DNA of 64,000 bases from Dastarcus helophoroides (Eukaryota; Arthropoda; Insecta; Coleoptera; Bothrideridae), in NCBI GenBank assembly GCA_028583605.1, contig CM053336.1, positions 27,386,312 to 27,450,311 on the forward strand, written 5' to 3'. Position numbers and translations under genes: made by a program. This document shows, one piece after another, positions 43,201 through 52,985 of the stretch. Each line of letters opens with the position of its first letter. Position 1 is the stretch's first letter. The notes under the pieces were generated by a model. The model did no database searches, had not been told where the DNA came from, and saw only the letters and a program-made list of their open reading frames with translations.

Positions 43201-46200
43201 TTTGATTAATCTTGAAGATCAGGATTGAAAAATGTTTCATTTTTGCAAATAATCGAATGCATGAATTTTATAGCTTTTAATTTAACGAGATTTATAATAA
43301 TCGAGGATGTTGCCAAGCGACCAGGCGTTAGCCGAGTTGTCTGGCCACATCCGAGATTGTTTAAATCGCTAATAATCGAGTTGCATTCAAAGCTTTATCG
43401 TATCAGTGACGACGTTGACATAAAAAAATCAACAAACGTTATAAAGCTGCTAAATATTATGAGGTTAATAATCAATAAAAATTTAATTTTAAGGACACTT
43501 AATTTTCAATGATACGATAAAATTAACTTTAATTGTTTGCCTCCTTTTTCATTCCTATTCGTATTTATAGCTAGTTATGTAACGAAATTATTATGCGATT
43601 TATAATAATCGAGGATGTTGCCAGGTGACGAGCCATTAGCCGAGTCGTGTGGCCACGTCCGAGATTGTTAAAATCGCTAATAATCGAATTGCATTCAAAA
43701 CTTTATCCTATCATTTTTTTGATTCTGAAAATGTCAGCTTGTTTATTAAAATTTGCCTTTTTTTCGAAATCTGGTCGATCTTTTGACAAAGAGGTATATT
43801 TTTTAGAAATTTAAAATTTTTGTGAAAGGCAAAAAGTTCTTTGTAAATTTCAACCCTTTTTTAGTCCAAATTTCTGGTAGTTTCAACTTTTTTGTCAACA
43901 TTTCGATGTGTCACAATATTTGATATTTTCTAACGCCTGTTTAGGCAAGGTAGGGAGCCTGTCTTCCTCTGACTCGTCCAGAGAGTCCAGAGAAAATAGA
44001 TATTTGTTTTTTTTTTCTTAAACTTTACTCTTTTTCTGAATTTTAAAGTTTCACTAACATTAAATGCTTTTTCTCAAAATTTAGATTTTTTTGCAAAATT
44101 TCTCTTACAATATCGTCTTTTCCTCGCGATTTTGACTATTTTTTTTGACTTTTTTTCAATTTGATTTTCTTTGGACAATTTTTTGTCCATTTCACAGTTT
44201 TCTTGAATTTATTTTTGAAATTTCGATAGTTTTTGCACATTTACTAAAATTTTCGATTTTTTAAATTCTGATTTGTTTTAGAAATTCTGACTGGTTTCCT
44301 AAAATTTGACTAATTCAGGAAATCTTGATTTTTATTTCACTATCCGATATTTAATATTTCAATAGTTTTTTTTTTGGTAAATTCGTCTTTTGTTCAAAAT
44401 CTCGAATTTTTCTAAAATAGTCTTTAACCAACAATTTGCCTGTTCCTCAAAATTTGGCTTTTTCAAAATTTCGATTTTGTTTTCACTATCCTACTTTTTG
44501 GACTTTTTCAAAAATGGTTTATTTATTTCAAAATTTTTTCATTTTCTTGAATATTTGTCTTTTTAAATAAACTGCGACTTTTAGATTAAATGGTTTTATG
44601 GTTCTAAAAATGTTCACTTTTCTGTTGTTGCGAAAATTATTTTTAGGAATTTCGAGAAATAGATTTTTTGTAAATTCAACATCTTTACTGAATTTTAAAT
44701 TTTAAGAACAATGGTTTTGAATTTTGCAATTTTTTTTTCTCAGATTTGGACTTCTTTTTTAACTTGCGTTTTTCACAATATTAAATTTTTAAAAACTTTC
44801 AGTTTTTTGAATTTTGCACATTTTTAGAGTTTTTGATAAAGGTTAAGTTTTTATTTTCAATATGATTCATTAAAAATTTCAACTTATTAAATTTTCCTCT
44901 TAAAATTGGACCTTGGGATTTGTTCAATATTTTGTTGTAATTTGTAACGTAATTTTCAAAAATTCCGAATTTATTTCGAAGTCTTTGTTTTTTCTGATTT
45001 TTTAAAATTTTGTTCTTGATAATTTCAACTTGTCGAAAATTCATGTTATTCGCCAAATTTTGAGTTTTAACTCAAAATTCAATTTTATCTGTTTCTGGAC
45101 ATTTTCATTTAAAAGGGAATTTTTTTCAAAGATTTAGACTTTTTCACAAAATTCGTTTTATTTTAATTGGATCGAAATTTTAATAGAAATCTAATAAACA
45201 ATCTGAGAAGAATATTTTTGGGAAATATTGAATTTCAATAATGTGACAAAATTGAAATAAAATAAAAATTCTGAAATCATTATTTTTAAAAGTTACATTT
45301 TTTTACCTGAATTCGACTTGTTCTGGAAATTACAACTTTTAAGAAAAATTTCTTTTTGGAAATTTCGCCTCTTTTACATTTCCACTTTTTCGAAATTTCG
45401 ACATTTATTAAAGTTCTCCAAAAAGTTATTTCCTAAGATTGAGCTTTTTTCAAAATTTTGATCTGAATTTGAAAATGCGATGTCCCCGATTCTGTAGTTT
45501 TTAAGTAAAAATACACATTATTAAGTCAGAAGGTTTACTGTTTTACCTGTGGGTTTCTTAGAAAGATTGTTGTTCCCTCGCACCACCCCCCTTAAACAAA
45601 ATCTTGGCTACGCTCGTGTCCAAGATATTTCATGAATCGTGGAAATTTATGTTCTTTTTTTTTCATTAAATTGTTTGACATATTTTTTCCAAATTTTTTA
45701 CCTAAAGTAGTAAAGCGGGCCGCATATGGCCTGCAGGCCACGTCTTGCTCATCTCTGTGGTACATTATTTTTTTATTCATTTTTAGATGAAGGCCAACAC
45801 CCAATTTTTGACAGAGAAGATATTATTGTAAATCAGGAATTTATTTCAAGAGGTGCCACCCCAAGAACATCGAGATGCAGAAGTAGAAGATCCAGCAGAT
45901 CAGCTAGTACAAGCAAAAGAAGTTTATCAAATGAAAGCCAATATAGTGATAGTGGAACTGAAACACCCTTAAGACCTGGGGAGTATAGGGGACCCTCATA
46001 TAAAAGTAGGAAACAAAAATTGAGACAATATCTTAGGTAATGCAAAATCCTTATGTTATATGCTCAAGGTTTTTTCCCCAATAATGCTTTATTTCAACTT
46101 TTCTTTGATTTTATTGAAAATATTTTGCAATTGTTTAAATATATTTTCACAGGCAGAAGAAATCTAGAAGCTTATCATCGGGAAGTAATTCATCATATTC

Positions 46201-47587
46201 AAGGACCACAACTGCTATTAAGTATGATGAGAAACAAGATTTAAAACACGAAGAATTGAAGACAAGTTCTGATAAGGAAAATTTCCATATACAACATTCT
46301 CCACATTATAGAGATTATAAAAGTAGATCCCCAAATTCGAGGCATGATGAGACTAGATCAAAATCAATAAAAAAAGGCTGCGAGTACTCAAGTTACTCAA
46401 AGGCATTTAAAGAAGGGTACAGTCGGAGTCCCAGCAGAAAGTTTAGTCTCTTTGTAAAGAAATATGAGTCATCTGCAAAATATGGGCGATCGAAATCTCC
46501 CATTGATGAGAAACATCAGCATTCTTTTAGAAGAAATGTCAGTGTGGGCCACAGACCCTCTGATACAACTGAAGAAGATATTAAGTCGACAAAAAGTAGT
46601 AAATTAGATCCTAAAGATTTATTTGTAAGAGACAAAGCGTTCCGTCGATGGAAACATGGGCCTTTGGAAACACACGGCTATCAAAACGATAGCAGAGATC
46701 CTTTAAAAGATAGTAATAGATCTTTAAGAAGCCCAAAAAAAGACCATAGAGAACGGTCAGGGTGTTCAATGAGACGAAGTTCTCTTAGATGCACCTCTGA
46801 ACTTAGCCCTAGAAGAAATATCCCTCGATATAGCCCAGAAAGAATTTCTCTTAGGCGCAGCTACTCCAGAAGTCCAACTCGGCGGGGTATTACTTCAAGA
46901 AGTCCCAAGCGCGGCTCTCCTAAACGAAGTACGGGACGAAGCTCTCCTCGAAGTTTACACAGTTCCTCAAGTAGAAAGAGATACAGTCGATCTCCTCAGA
47001 GACGAGATTATAAAAGAGAGGATGAATTTAGTCTTAAAGAAGGTGATTATAGATCAAAAGATAGTCAATATAGAATAAGAAGAGGCGAATATAAGTCCAG
47101 AGAAAGCAGATATAGACCCCATGCAAAAAGTAGATCTCCTAGAAGAAACAAAACTGAAAGATCCAAGAGAAGTAAATCACCAAAATCAAAAGAATTAGAC
47201 TATGGTAGATTAGGAATACACCCACAGTATTTTGAGGTAAGCTAATTAACTGAAATGTTTATATGTTTTTTGTTCTCATTTTTCGTTTAGTTTATTTATT
47301 TAATTTTAATTATTTAATTGTAGGGAGAGGAATTTTGGATACCAGGACCGATTCCTGCACCAGCTTTTCTTCCCAGGGGATTCCTGCACCCAGGAGTCTT
47401 ACCGCGGGGGATGCCTCTTATCGCATACCCTAGAGTACCACTAGTTTATCCACCACATATGGCCCTGAGGGCAAGGTTGCCTATTTACAATAGTAAATTT
47501 AAAGCAAAGGTTGCTGTAAACACTTCAACTAATACTGGAGATGCCAGTAGCTCCACTCAAGTAGAAACCGTTAAAATAACTGACTGA
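38914..47587 (+). CDS. tra: Transformer/feminizer-like splicing regulator (5 exons)
   Basis: Exons 38914-38927, 38976-39130, 45787-46036, 46153-47236 and 47324-47587 join without a frame break (14+155+250+1084+264 bases) into 588 codons plus TGA; all introns are GT..AG. Tra proteins are nuclear and, with Tra2, direct female splicing of doublesex and of their own pre-mRNA. Seen in order: an N-terminal block around KVKIERHNIPEPSTPI (residues about 23-38), the motif DEGQHPIFDREDI (57-69) that resembles the conserved Tra/Fem (CAM-type) motif, Arg/Ser-rich regions (about 80-470) and a Pro-rich end from residue 502. The spacing of E-L..K-V-x-I..R and EG..PIF-x-RE-x-I matches honeybee-type Fem as I know it. 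A generic RS-rich protein is the alternative, but would not explain the N-terminal motifs. The gene sits amid satellite and transposons yet its frame is intact, so it is likely functional. Confidence 0.82.
38976..39130 (+). CDS. tra: tra exon 2, conserved N-terminal block
   Basis: Preceded by TTGTCTGTTTCAG and ending CGGAAAG|GTAAAC. It encodes 51 full codons, including VRELKSCKVKIERHNIPEP and PASLVIHFRK. The exon leaves one base (G). It pairs in frame with AT GAA GGC of the exon at 45787, giving Asp then EGQHPIF, and also in frame with the nearby exon at 39196. These two choices produce the long and the truncated protein. Confidence 0.8.
39196..39245 (+). CDS. tra: tra alternative exon with early stop (candidate male form)
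   Basis: An acceptor TTTATGTGTTTTACAG lies 65 bases after the exon 2 donor. Using it adds GQKSERAINCVRSDKI and then TAA, giving a 72-residue protein without the EGxxPIFDRE motif or RS domain. If the 65-base intron is retained, the frame ends at TGA 39226-39228 (about 88 codons after ATG 38914 with exon 1 spliced). Either outcome truncates Tra, as male-specific exons do in other insects. CAATCAA (39214-39220), the core of the fly Tra/Tra2-binding 13-mer, lies in the exon. Possible poly(A) signal AATAAA is near 39305. Sex-specific use is inference. Confidence 0.6.
39277..39625 (-). pseudogene. Jockey-type RT fragment, left arm of an inverted pair
   Basis: Minus-strand RT fragment: YTSKVLDRQGQVDVIYM, EFQKAFDQINYYVL, then TSGVPQGSNLGPLLFLLFIN. 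It covers RT blocks 3-4 only, with no FADD. It matches the plus-strand fragment at 39735-40060 in opposite orientation. Both lie in the large tra intron just past the alternative exon. Confidence 0.85.
39735..40060 (+). pseudogene. Jockey-type RT fragment, right arm of an inverted pair
   Basis: Same RT segment as the left arm, on the plus strand: DRQGQVDVIYMDFQKAFDQ and a damaged GVLQVSNLGPLLFL where GVPQGS is expected. Similarity ends near 40045 and satellite begins. About 110 bases separate the two arms, so intron RNA could fold into a ~300 bp duplex. Confidence 0.85.
40062..42790. repeat. Satellite-like block with orientation switch near 41.3 kb
   Basis: T-strand words to about 41300, then A-strand words to about 42790. 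A (TA)n tract occupies about 40203-40241. Within the A half, AAGTCAAGATTTCCAAAA near 42155 and AGTCAAAATTTCCAAAA near 41338 suggest a repeated ~0.8 kb unit. No coding exon found; this is tra intron 2. Confidence 0.75.
40203..40241. repeat. (TA)n microsatellite
   Basis: TTTATTTATATATA... runs for about 39 bases, ending before AATTGTCAATTT. Confidence 0.9.
42880..43001 (-). pseudogene. Possible serine-protease exon remnant
   Basis: Minus strand: AATTACAATTTACAG acceptor, then a 39-codon frame starting SDSCSQGGPIMMQGLHGI and containing GGVISLKSRNC, ending in TAA near 42862. This recalls the C-terminal exon of S1 proteases (DSC..GDSGGP, then GVxS..xxC), but the catalytic Gly-Asp-Ser-Gly is not intact and the rest of the gene is missing. 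The call is tentative. Confidence 0.25.
43267..43714 (+). repeat. Direct repeat pair (~120-145 bp) with internal inverted repeat
   Basis: TTTATAATAATCGAGGATGTTGCCA, shortened here to TAATAATCGAGGATGTTGCC, starts near 43292 and recurs near 43603; similarity runs through GGCCAC..CCGAGATTGTT and AATCGCTAATAATCGA in both copies (43286-43405 and 43596-43714), offset 310. TTTATCGTATCA (43394-43405) is perfectly complementary to TGATACGATAAA (43510-43521), so the spacer may be a small inverted-repeat element. A 95-codon frame over copy 1 is not conserved in copy 2, so it is not called coding. Confidence 0.7.
43730..45480 (+). repeat. Satellite-like block, T-strand orientation
   Basis: Mostly TTTCGA/TTTTGAxTTTT words in tra intron 2. 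The interval 45480-45711 is mixed sequence with a C6 run near 45587 and no recognisable gene. Confidence 0.75.
45712..45762 (-). mobile_element. hAT-like terminus next to the tra exon 3 acceptor
   Basis: Minus strand starts CAGAGATGAGCAAGACGTGG and continues CCTGCAGGCCATATGCGGCCCGC, the style of a hAT end (CAGxGxTGxGCAA followed by paired GGCC/GCGGCCCGC). No matching opposite end or transposase was found. It lies 24 bases before the exon boundary at 45787, so it sits beside the branch-point region of the female-type splice acceptor. Confidence 0.5.
45787..46036 (+). CDS. tra: tra exon 3, PIFDRE motif and first RS region
   Basis: Acceptor TTTTTTTATTCATTTTTAG ends at 45786; donor TTAG|GTAATG at 46037. 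It encodes DEGQHPIFDREDI, then RTSRCRSRRSSRSASTSKRS and a Ser/Gly/Pro-rich tail. Upstream in-frame codons exist before 45787 but lie in intron and transposon sequence; the acceptor gives the better start. Inclusion of this exon is what yields a full-length protein. Confidence 0.85.
46153..47236 (+). CDS. tra: tra exon 4, main RS domain
   Basis: Acceptor TATATTTTCACAG, donor TTTGAG|GTAAGC. The 361-codon frame is dense in SR, RS, SPR and RSP dipeptides, with blocks such as RSPTRRGITSRSPKRGSP. Arg/Ser domains mediate contacts with Tra2 and SR splicing factors and are phosphorylated. The frame is continuous with exon 3 through a 116-base intron, and its first codons (QKKSRSLSSGSNSS) extend the same composition. 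Confidence 0.88.
47324..47587 (+). CDS. tra: tra exon 5, proline-rich C-terminus
   Basis: Acceptor TATTTAATTGTAG; phase 0. It encodes FWIPGPIPAPAFLPRGF and PRVPLVYPPHMALRARLP, then a Thr/Ser-rich end and TGA at 47585-47587. A Pro-rich C-terminal part is typical of Tra/Fem proteins. After the TGA the frame stays open another 64 codons, to TAG at 47780. Confidence 0.82.
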   Translation, partial: GEEFWIPGPIPAPAFLPRGFLHPGVLPRGMPLIAYPRVPLVYPPHMALRARLPIYNSKFKAKVAVNTSTNTGDASSSTQVETVKITD

Positions 47588-47806
47588 GGTGGTAGAACAG
47601 AAAAAAAGCCAGAGAATGGAAGCAGTGTCAATATTTCGAATGATTTTTCTAAACAAAAATCGAATGATTCTTCCAAAAATGAGTCTAGTCTAGTGATATT
47701 AATGCAAAGATTGAGGAAAGTTTTGGTGATTAAAGTGATAATTCAGGATGATGTAGTAATATTTTTTATTACTGAAAACTAGTTAGTTAGATTAACTATT
47801 AATTAT

Positions 47807-47812
47807 AATAAA
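47807..47812 (+). terminator. Poly(A) signal of the tra gene
   Basis: AATAAA, 220 bases after the TGA stop and 25 bases after the next in-frame stop. It is the first canonical signal after the last exon. Confidence 0.6.
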
Positions 47813-48435
47813 TATATCATTTAATCTGATGTTTCAATTAATACTCATAGTAGTCGGTTGTATCCCCCTTCGCGCGTAGGGGTCACTATCTCTAAGTGGA
47901 TCACCATCTGTAAGTGACAATACCAACTTGTCCTTGGTTATCTTCAAAAATTAAAATACAAATGTTGTCCCCTGAAACCAAGAAAGATTAAAAAACACAA
48001 CAAAGGTTGCTCTAACGCGTTTCGATACCCAAGCTAGCATCTTCAGAAATATCTCTCTGAAATTTGTTGAAATTTCGACTTTAAATTCACAATTATGTTT
48101 AATCATTTTATTTAACATATAAATAAAAAATTTTTTCATATCAAATTTTGGTCTTCTATTTTTCATTTTTCCTATTCTATGTAAAATGTACTAATCTATT
48201 TTTGTTAACTGTCATGAGGTCATATTTCAAAAACTGTTTTAAAATATTGTCAACAAACAATAAAAATTTAAATATTTCCAAACTGGGTCGTAGAAATGTT
48301 AAATAAAATGATTAAGCATAATGTTTCCAACCAATAAGAGTCCACTATGAAGAATATACTTTTTATTTATCTAGTAGTTGTAATTTTAAATTTTCGGTCA
48401 AAAAGAAAATAGAATAGATAAACAAACAAAATTCC
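47813..48435. other. Region after tra, with hairpin repeat copy 4
   Basis: At about 47875-47925 there are paired near-copies TCACTATCTCTAAGTGGA and TCACCATCTGTAAGTGAC plus a GTCACT/AGTGAC hairpin. They are followed by the ~105 bp repeat (47965-48056) and mixed AT-rich sequence. No gene found. Confidence 0.6.
47965..48056 (-). repeat. Dispersed ~105 bp hairpin repeat, copy 4
   Basis: Minus strand: TCTGAAGATGCTAGC, loop TTG, GGTATC, GAAACGCGTTAGAGCAACC, CTTTGTTGTG, T-run, CTTTCTTGGTTTCAGGGGAC. CTGAAGA and GAAAC boxes are both intact. Its 3' extension (TTTTTGAAGATAACCAAGGA) is shared with the fragment at 11210-11275, so the ancestral unit was longer than 105 bp. Confidence 0.85.
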
Positions 48436-48439
48436 TTGT

Positions 48440-50945
48440 AAGTTAGCCAAACTTTTGTAAAAATTGACAAATTTTATAAAAATCGATATTTTCAAAAACA
48501 CTGACGTTTTCTTGAAAATATAGAATTTTAAACATTTCTTCACATATATTCAAAATTTAAAACCAAAAACGAAATTTTCAAAAATGTTCAAAAAACAGTC
48601 GAAATTTTAACATGCAAATTTTAAATTAAAATTTGAATAATCAAAATTTAAAATAATATAGACATTTTAAAAGAAAAGTAAAATTTTTCAACAAAAATAT
48701 TTCCAAAAATGTAGAAATTATGAAAATTTCGATGTTTTAAAAAGAGTTGCGAATTTGAAAAATAGTAAACAACTTTAAGACATTTAATAAATATTTGAAA
48801 AAATCGAAATTATCAAAAACATTTTCAAAAAAATTCATGATTTTCGAAATATTTTGAAATTTTAATGAAATTTTTCTCAAGTCGGGCAATTTTTTTAAAA
48901 ACAGTTAAATTTTATAAAAATTGGTATTTTCAAAAACACTGAAGTTTTCTAGAAAATATAGTTTTAAAAATTTCTTCAAATGAATTCAAAATTTTTAAAA
49001 AAACGAAATTTTCAAAATTATTTAAATTTTCGAAAAAGTCGAAATTTTACCATACGAATTTTAAATTGAGACTTTAGTACTCAAAATTTGATAAAATATC
49101 GACATTTTTATAAAAATGTAAAAAATTTCAATAAAAAGATTTCCTAAAATGTAGAAATTTTGAAATATTCGATCCGTTTTAAAAAGTGTTGCAAATTTAA
49201 AAAATAGTAAACAACTTTAAAATATTTTAAAAAGATTAAAAAATATCTAAATTATTAAAAAAAATTTCAAATAAATTCATGTTTTTTGAAATATTTCGAA
49301 ATTTTGATGAAATTTTTCTTAAGTCAGGCAAATTTAGTAAAAATTGCCAAATTTCATATAAATCAAAATTTTTAAAAACACTAAAGTTTTCTAGTAAATA
49401 TAGTTTTAAAAATTTCTTCAAATGCATTAAAAATTTTTAAAACAACGAAATTTTCAAAAATATTCAAATTTTGGAAGAGGTGGAATTTTTAACATGCGAC
49501 TTTTGAATTAAAATGTCAATAATCGAAATTTAAAAAATATCGACATTTTCATAAAAAAGTAAAAATTTTCAATAAAAAGATTTCCAAAATGTAAAAATTC
49601 TGAAAAATTCCATGTTTTAAAAAGAATTGCAAATTTAAGAAATGGTAAACAACATTAAAACATTTTAAAAAGATTTGAAATAATTGAAATTATGAATAAA
49701 ATTTTCAAAACAATTCATGTTTTTCGAAATATTTCGAAATTTTGATAAAATTCTTTTTAAGTTAGGCAAAATTTTGTAAAAATTGCCACATTTTATAAAA
49801 ATCGGAATTTTCAAAAACACTGAAGTTTTCTATAAAATATAGAAAATTAAAAATTTCGTTAAATTAATTCAATTTAAAAAAATATTCAAATTTTCGAAAA
49901 AGTCGAAATTTTAACATGTGTATTTTGACCTAAAATTTTAATAGTAAAACTTTAATAAAATATCGACATTTTCATAAAAAAGTCAAAATTTTCAATAAAA
50001 ATTTTCTAAAATGTAAAACTTTTGAAAAATTCGATATTTCAAAAAGAGTTGCAAATTTGAAAAATAGTAAAGAACTTTAAGACATTTTAAAACGATTGAA
50101 AAAAATCGAAATTATAACAAAAATGTTCAAAAAATTCATGTTTCTCGAAATATTTCGAAATTTTCATTAAATTCTTCTAAAGTCAGGTAAAATTTTGTAA
50201 AAATTGCCACATTTTATAAAAATCGGAATTTTTAAAAACACAAGTTTTCTAGGAAATATAGAAAATTTAAAATTTCGTTAAATTAATTCAAAATTTTTAA
50301 AAAAACACAACTTTCAAAAATATTCAAATTTTCGAAAAAGTCGAAATTTTAACATGCGTTTTTTGATTCAAAATTTTAATAGTCAAAATTTAAAAAAATA
50401 TCGACATTTTCATAAAAAAGTAAAAATTTTCAATAAAAAATTTCTAAAAATGTAAAATTTTTGAAAAATTCGATATTTTAAAAAGAGTTGCAAATTTGAA
50501 AAATAGTAAAGAACTTTAAGACATTTTAAAACGATTGAAAAAAATCGAAATTATAACAAAAATGTTCAAAAAATTCATGTTTCTCGAAATATTTCGAAAT
50601 TTTCATTAAATTCTTCTAAAGTCAGGTAAAATTTTGTAAAAATTGCCACATTTTATAAAAATCGGAATTTTTAAAAACACAAGTTTTCTAGGAAATATAG
50701 AAAATTTAAAATTTCGTTAAATTAATTCAAAATTTTTAAAAAAACACAACTTTCAAAAATATTCAAATTTTCGAAAAAGTCGAAATTTTAACATGCGTAT
50801 TTTGATTTAAAATTTTAATAGTCAAAATTTAAAAAAATATCGACATTTTCATAAAAAAGTAAAAATTTTCAATAAAAAATTTCCAAAAATGTAAAATTTT
50901 TGAAAAATTCGATATTTTAAAGAGTTGCAAATTTGAAAAATAGTA
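48440..50945 (-). repeat. ~440 bp satellite array, A-strand orientation
   Basis: The landmark GTCAGGYAAAATTTTGTAAA recurs at 48881 (variant), 49323, 49761, 50182 and 50621, with spacings of 442, 438, 421 and 439. About five and a half monomers are present. The last two (about 50005-50440 and 50445-50880) are nearly identical over more than 300 bases, so they were duplicated recently. The others are clearly diverged. Confidence 0.9.
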
Positions 50946-50949
50946 AAAA

Positions 50950-51540
50950 ACCAAATTCCAAATTTGGAATATTTGAGAAAATTTCATTTTTTAAGTAAAA
51001 AAAATTTAATATCTACTGTACTAGAAATTATAAATTTTTATTACTTTTTGTCAACTTTTTTAAATTTTTATTTATTTTTTTCTGCACAAAAAGTCGGCAT
51101 TTCCATAGAAAAAAATTAACATTTTCAAAAAAGTCTTATTTTTGAATCACAAGTAAAAGTTTCTAAATAAAAACCAAAAGAGAATTCTCAAAATTTCGAA
51201 CCAAACTTCCAAATTTGGAATATTTGAGAAATTGTTAATTTTTAAGTAAAAAAAAATGTTAATATCTACTGTACTAGAAATTATAAATTTTTATTACTTA
51301 TTATCAACTTTTTTTATATTTATTTTTTTCTCCGCAGAAAACTCGACATTTTCAACGAAAAAAATTAACATTTTCAATACAGTCTTATTTTTGACTGAAA
51401 AGTAAAAGTTTCTAAATAAAAACCAAAACACAATTCTCAAAATTTCGAACCAAACTTCAAAATTGGGAATATTTAAGAAATTGTCAATTTTTAAGTAAAA
51501 AAAAATTTAATACCTACTGTACTAAAAATTGGAAATTTTT
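50950..51540 (+). repeat. ~250 bp tandem triplication
   Basis: TCTACTGTACTAGAAATTAT-type landmark at about 51013, 51266 and 51514 (spacings 253 and 248), each followed or preceded by CTCAAAATTTCGAACCAAAC and AAAAAAATTAACATTTTCAA. In the related unit at 28238 the block is single, so it was amplified here. Confidence 0.85.
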
Positions 51541-52985
51541 ATTAATAATGGCATGTTTTAACGTGAAAATCTCGAATCGGTCCTAAAACTTTGTATTGAA
51601 CCAAATTCTATTTTTATAAACTTAAGTTTTTTTCCCGCAATTTGAGCTTTTATTCCAAAACCAAAGTTTAATCTTAAATTGTTATCAAAAAGTGAAAGAT
51701 TTTTCATAAACATTTACGATTAAAGTGGATATTTTTAAAATTTTAAGTTTACCTTTTATACGTTGAAATTTTTGTCCAATGTTAGTCTGTGGATTTCAAA
51801 GTTTGAAAATTTTATTTTTTAAAAGTAATTTTCGGTTTTTAGATCTATTTTTCAAATTTAGAATTATTCAAAATATCCACTTTTTCAGAAATCATAACTT
51901 TTTATTGAAAACTTTAACTTTTTACGAAAATATCGATATTTTTCATAATTTCGGTTATTAAAACTTTTGATACTTTCTCAGGATTTGTGTTTTTCAAAAT
52001 TGCGATATTTTCGAATATTTGAAACTTTTTGAAAATTTTGTTTTTTAAAAAAATCGAATTTCACGAAAATTTCGATCTTTTTAAATATTAGTAGGATTCC
52101 AAAAATGTTCCAAATTCAATATTTTTTCAAAACTTCTTTAGAAATTGCGACTTTTTTTTACGTTTGGTATTTTAAAATCTAGCCTGACTTTTTTAAAAAC
52201 TTTGAATTTTTTTTAAAATTCTGTCTTTTTTTTAATTTTTAATTTTATTCATTTAAAATTTAAATTTTTTATAATTTCAAAATTTTGACTTTAAATTTCT
52301 TGAAAATGCTAAATTCTTTTTCCTTTTTTTTTTAATTTATTTCGGAATTTTAAATTTTGGGAAATTCGGATTTTTTCAAATCACAATTTTTTTTTTAATT
52401 TCCATTTTTTTGAAAATTTTAAGTTTCAGAATTATATTTTTTTCAAAAATCTAAACTATTTTTAAAATTTCATTTTTCATAAAAAAATTTAATTTTTTCC
52501 CGAAAGTTTCAGTATCGTTTGAAATTGTCCAATTTTTTTTGAATTTTATTTATTGAACATTTAAATTTTTCATAAAAATTTTAGAATTTTGACTTTAAAT
52601 TTCTTAAAAATGATAATTTCTTTTTCCTTTTTTTTTGATTTTATTTCGGAATTTTAAGTTTTGGAAAATTCACATTTTTCAAATTACAACTTCTTTTAAA
52701 TTTCGAATTTTTTTAACAATTCCAAGTTTTAGAATTACATTTTTTTCGAAAAATCTTGGACTTTTTCAAAATTTCATTTTTAATAAAAAAAATTATATTT
52801 TTCCTGAAAATTTCAGTATCTTTTGAAATTGTCCAATTTTCTTAAAGATTTTAAGTTTTTCTATTTTCAACATTACCTCAATATTTTGTCCATTTTGAAA
52901 TTTTGACTATTTTCCAAAATTTTGAACTCTTAAAAATCATTACTTTGTTCAAAATTATAATTTATTTTCTAATGAAATTATTAGG
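51541..52985 (+). repeat. Long dispersed AT-rich unit, copy 2 (T-strand)
   Basis: Follows the same landmark order as 28238-29500, at a near-constant offset of about 23.26 kb. Contains an internal ~0.3 kb repetition (ATTTCTT..CTTTTTCCTTTTTTTT near 52310 and 52615). No gene. Confidence 0.7.

Noticed and set aside
43225..43512. 95-codon frame over the 43.3 kb repeat
   Set aside because: The second copy of the repeat does not keep the frame, so coding is unlikely.
45726..45786. Extending tra exon 3 upstream to an in-frame start at 45726
   Set aside because: That start is not ATG and lies in a transposon terminus; a strong acceptor at 45786 joins in phase to exon 2.
48001..48040. Possible RNA polymerase III B box (GTTTCGATACCC) in the 105 bp repeat
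   Set aside because: No A box at the right distance and no tRNA-like fold; the bases are explained better by the hairpin core on the other strand.
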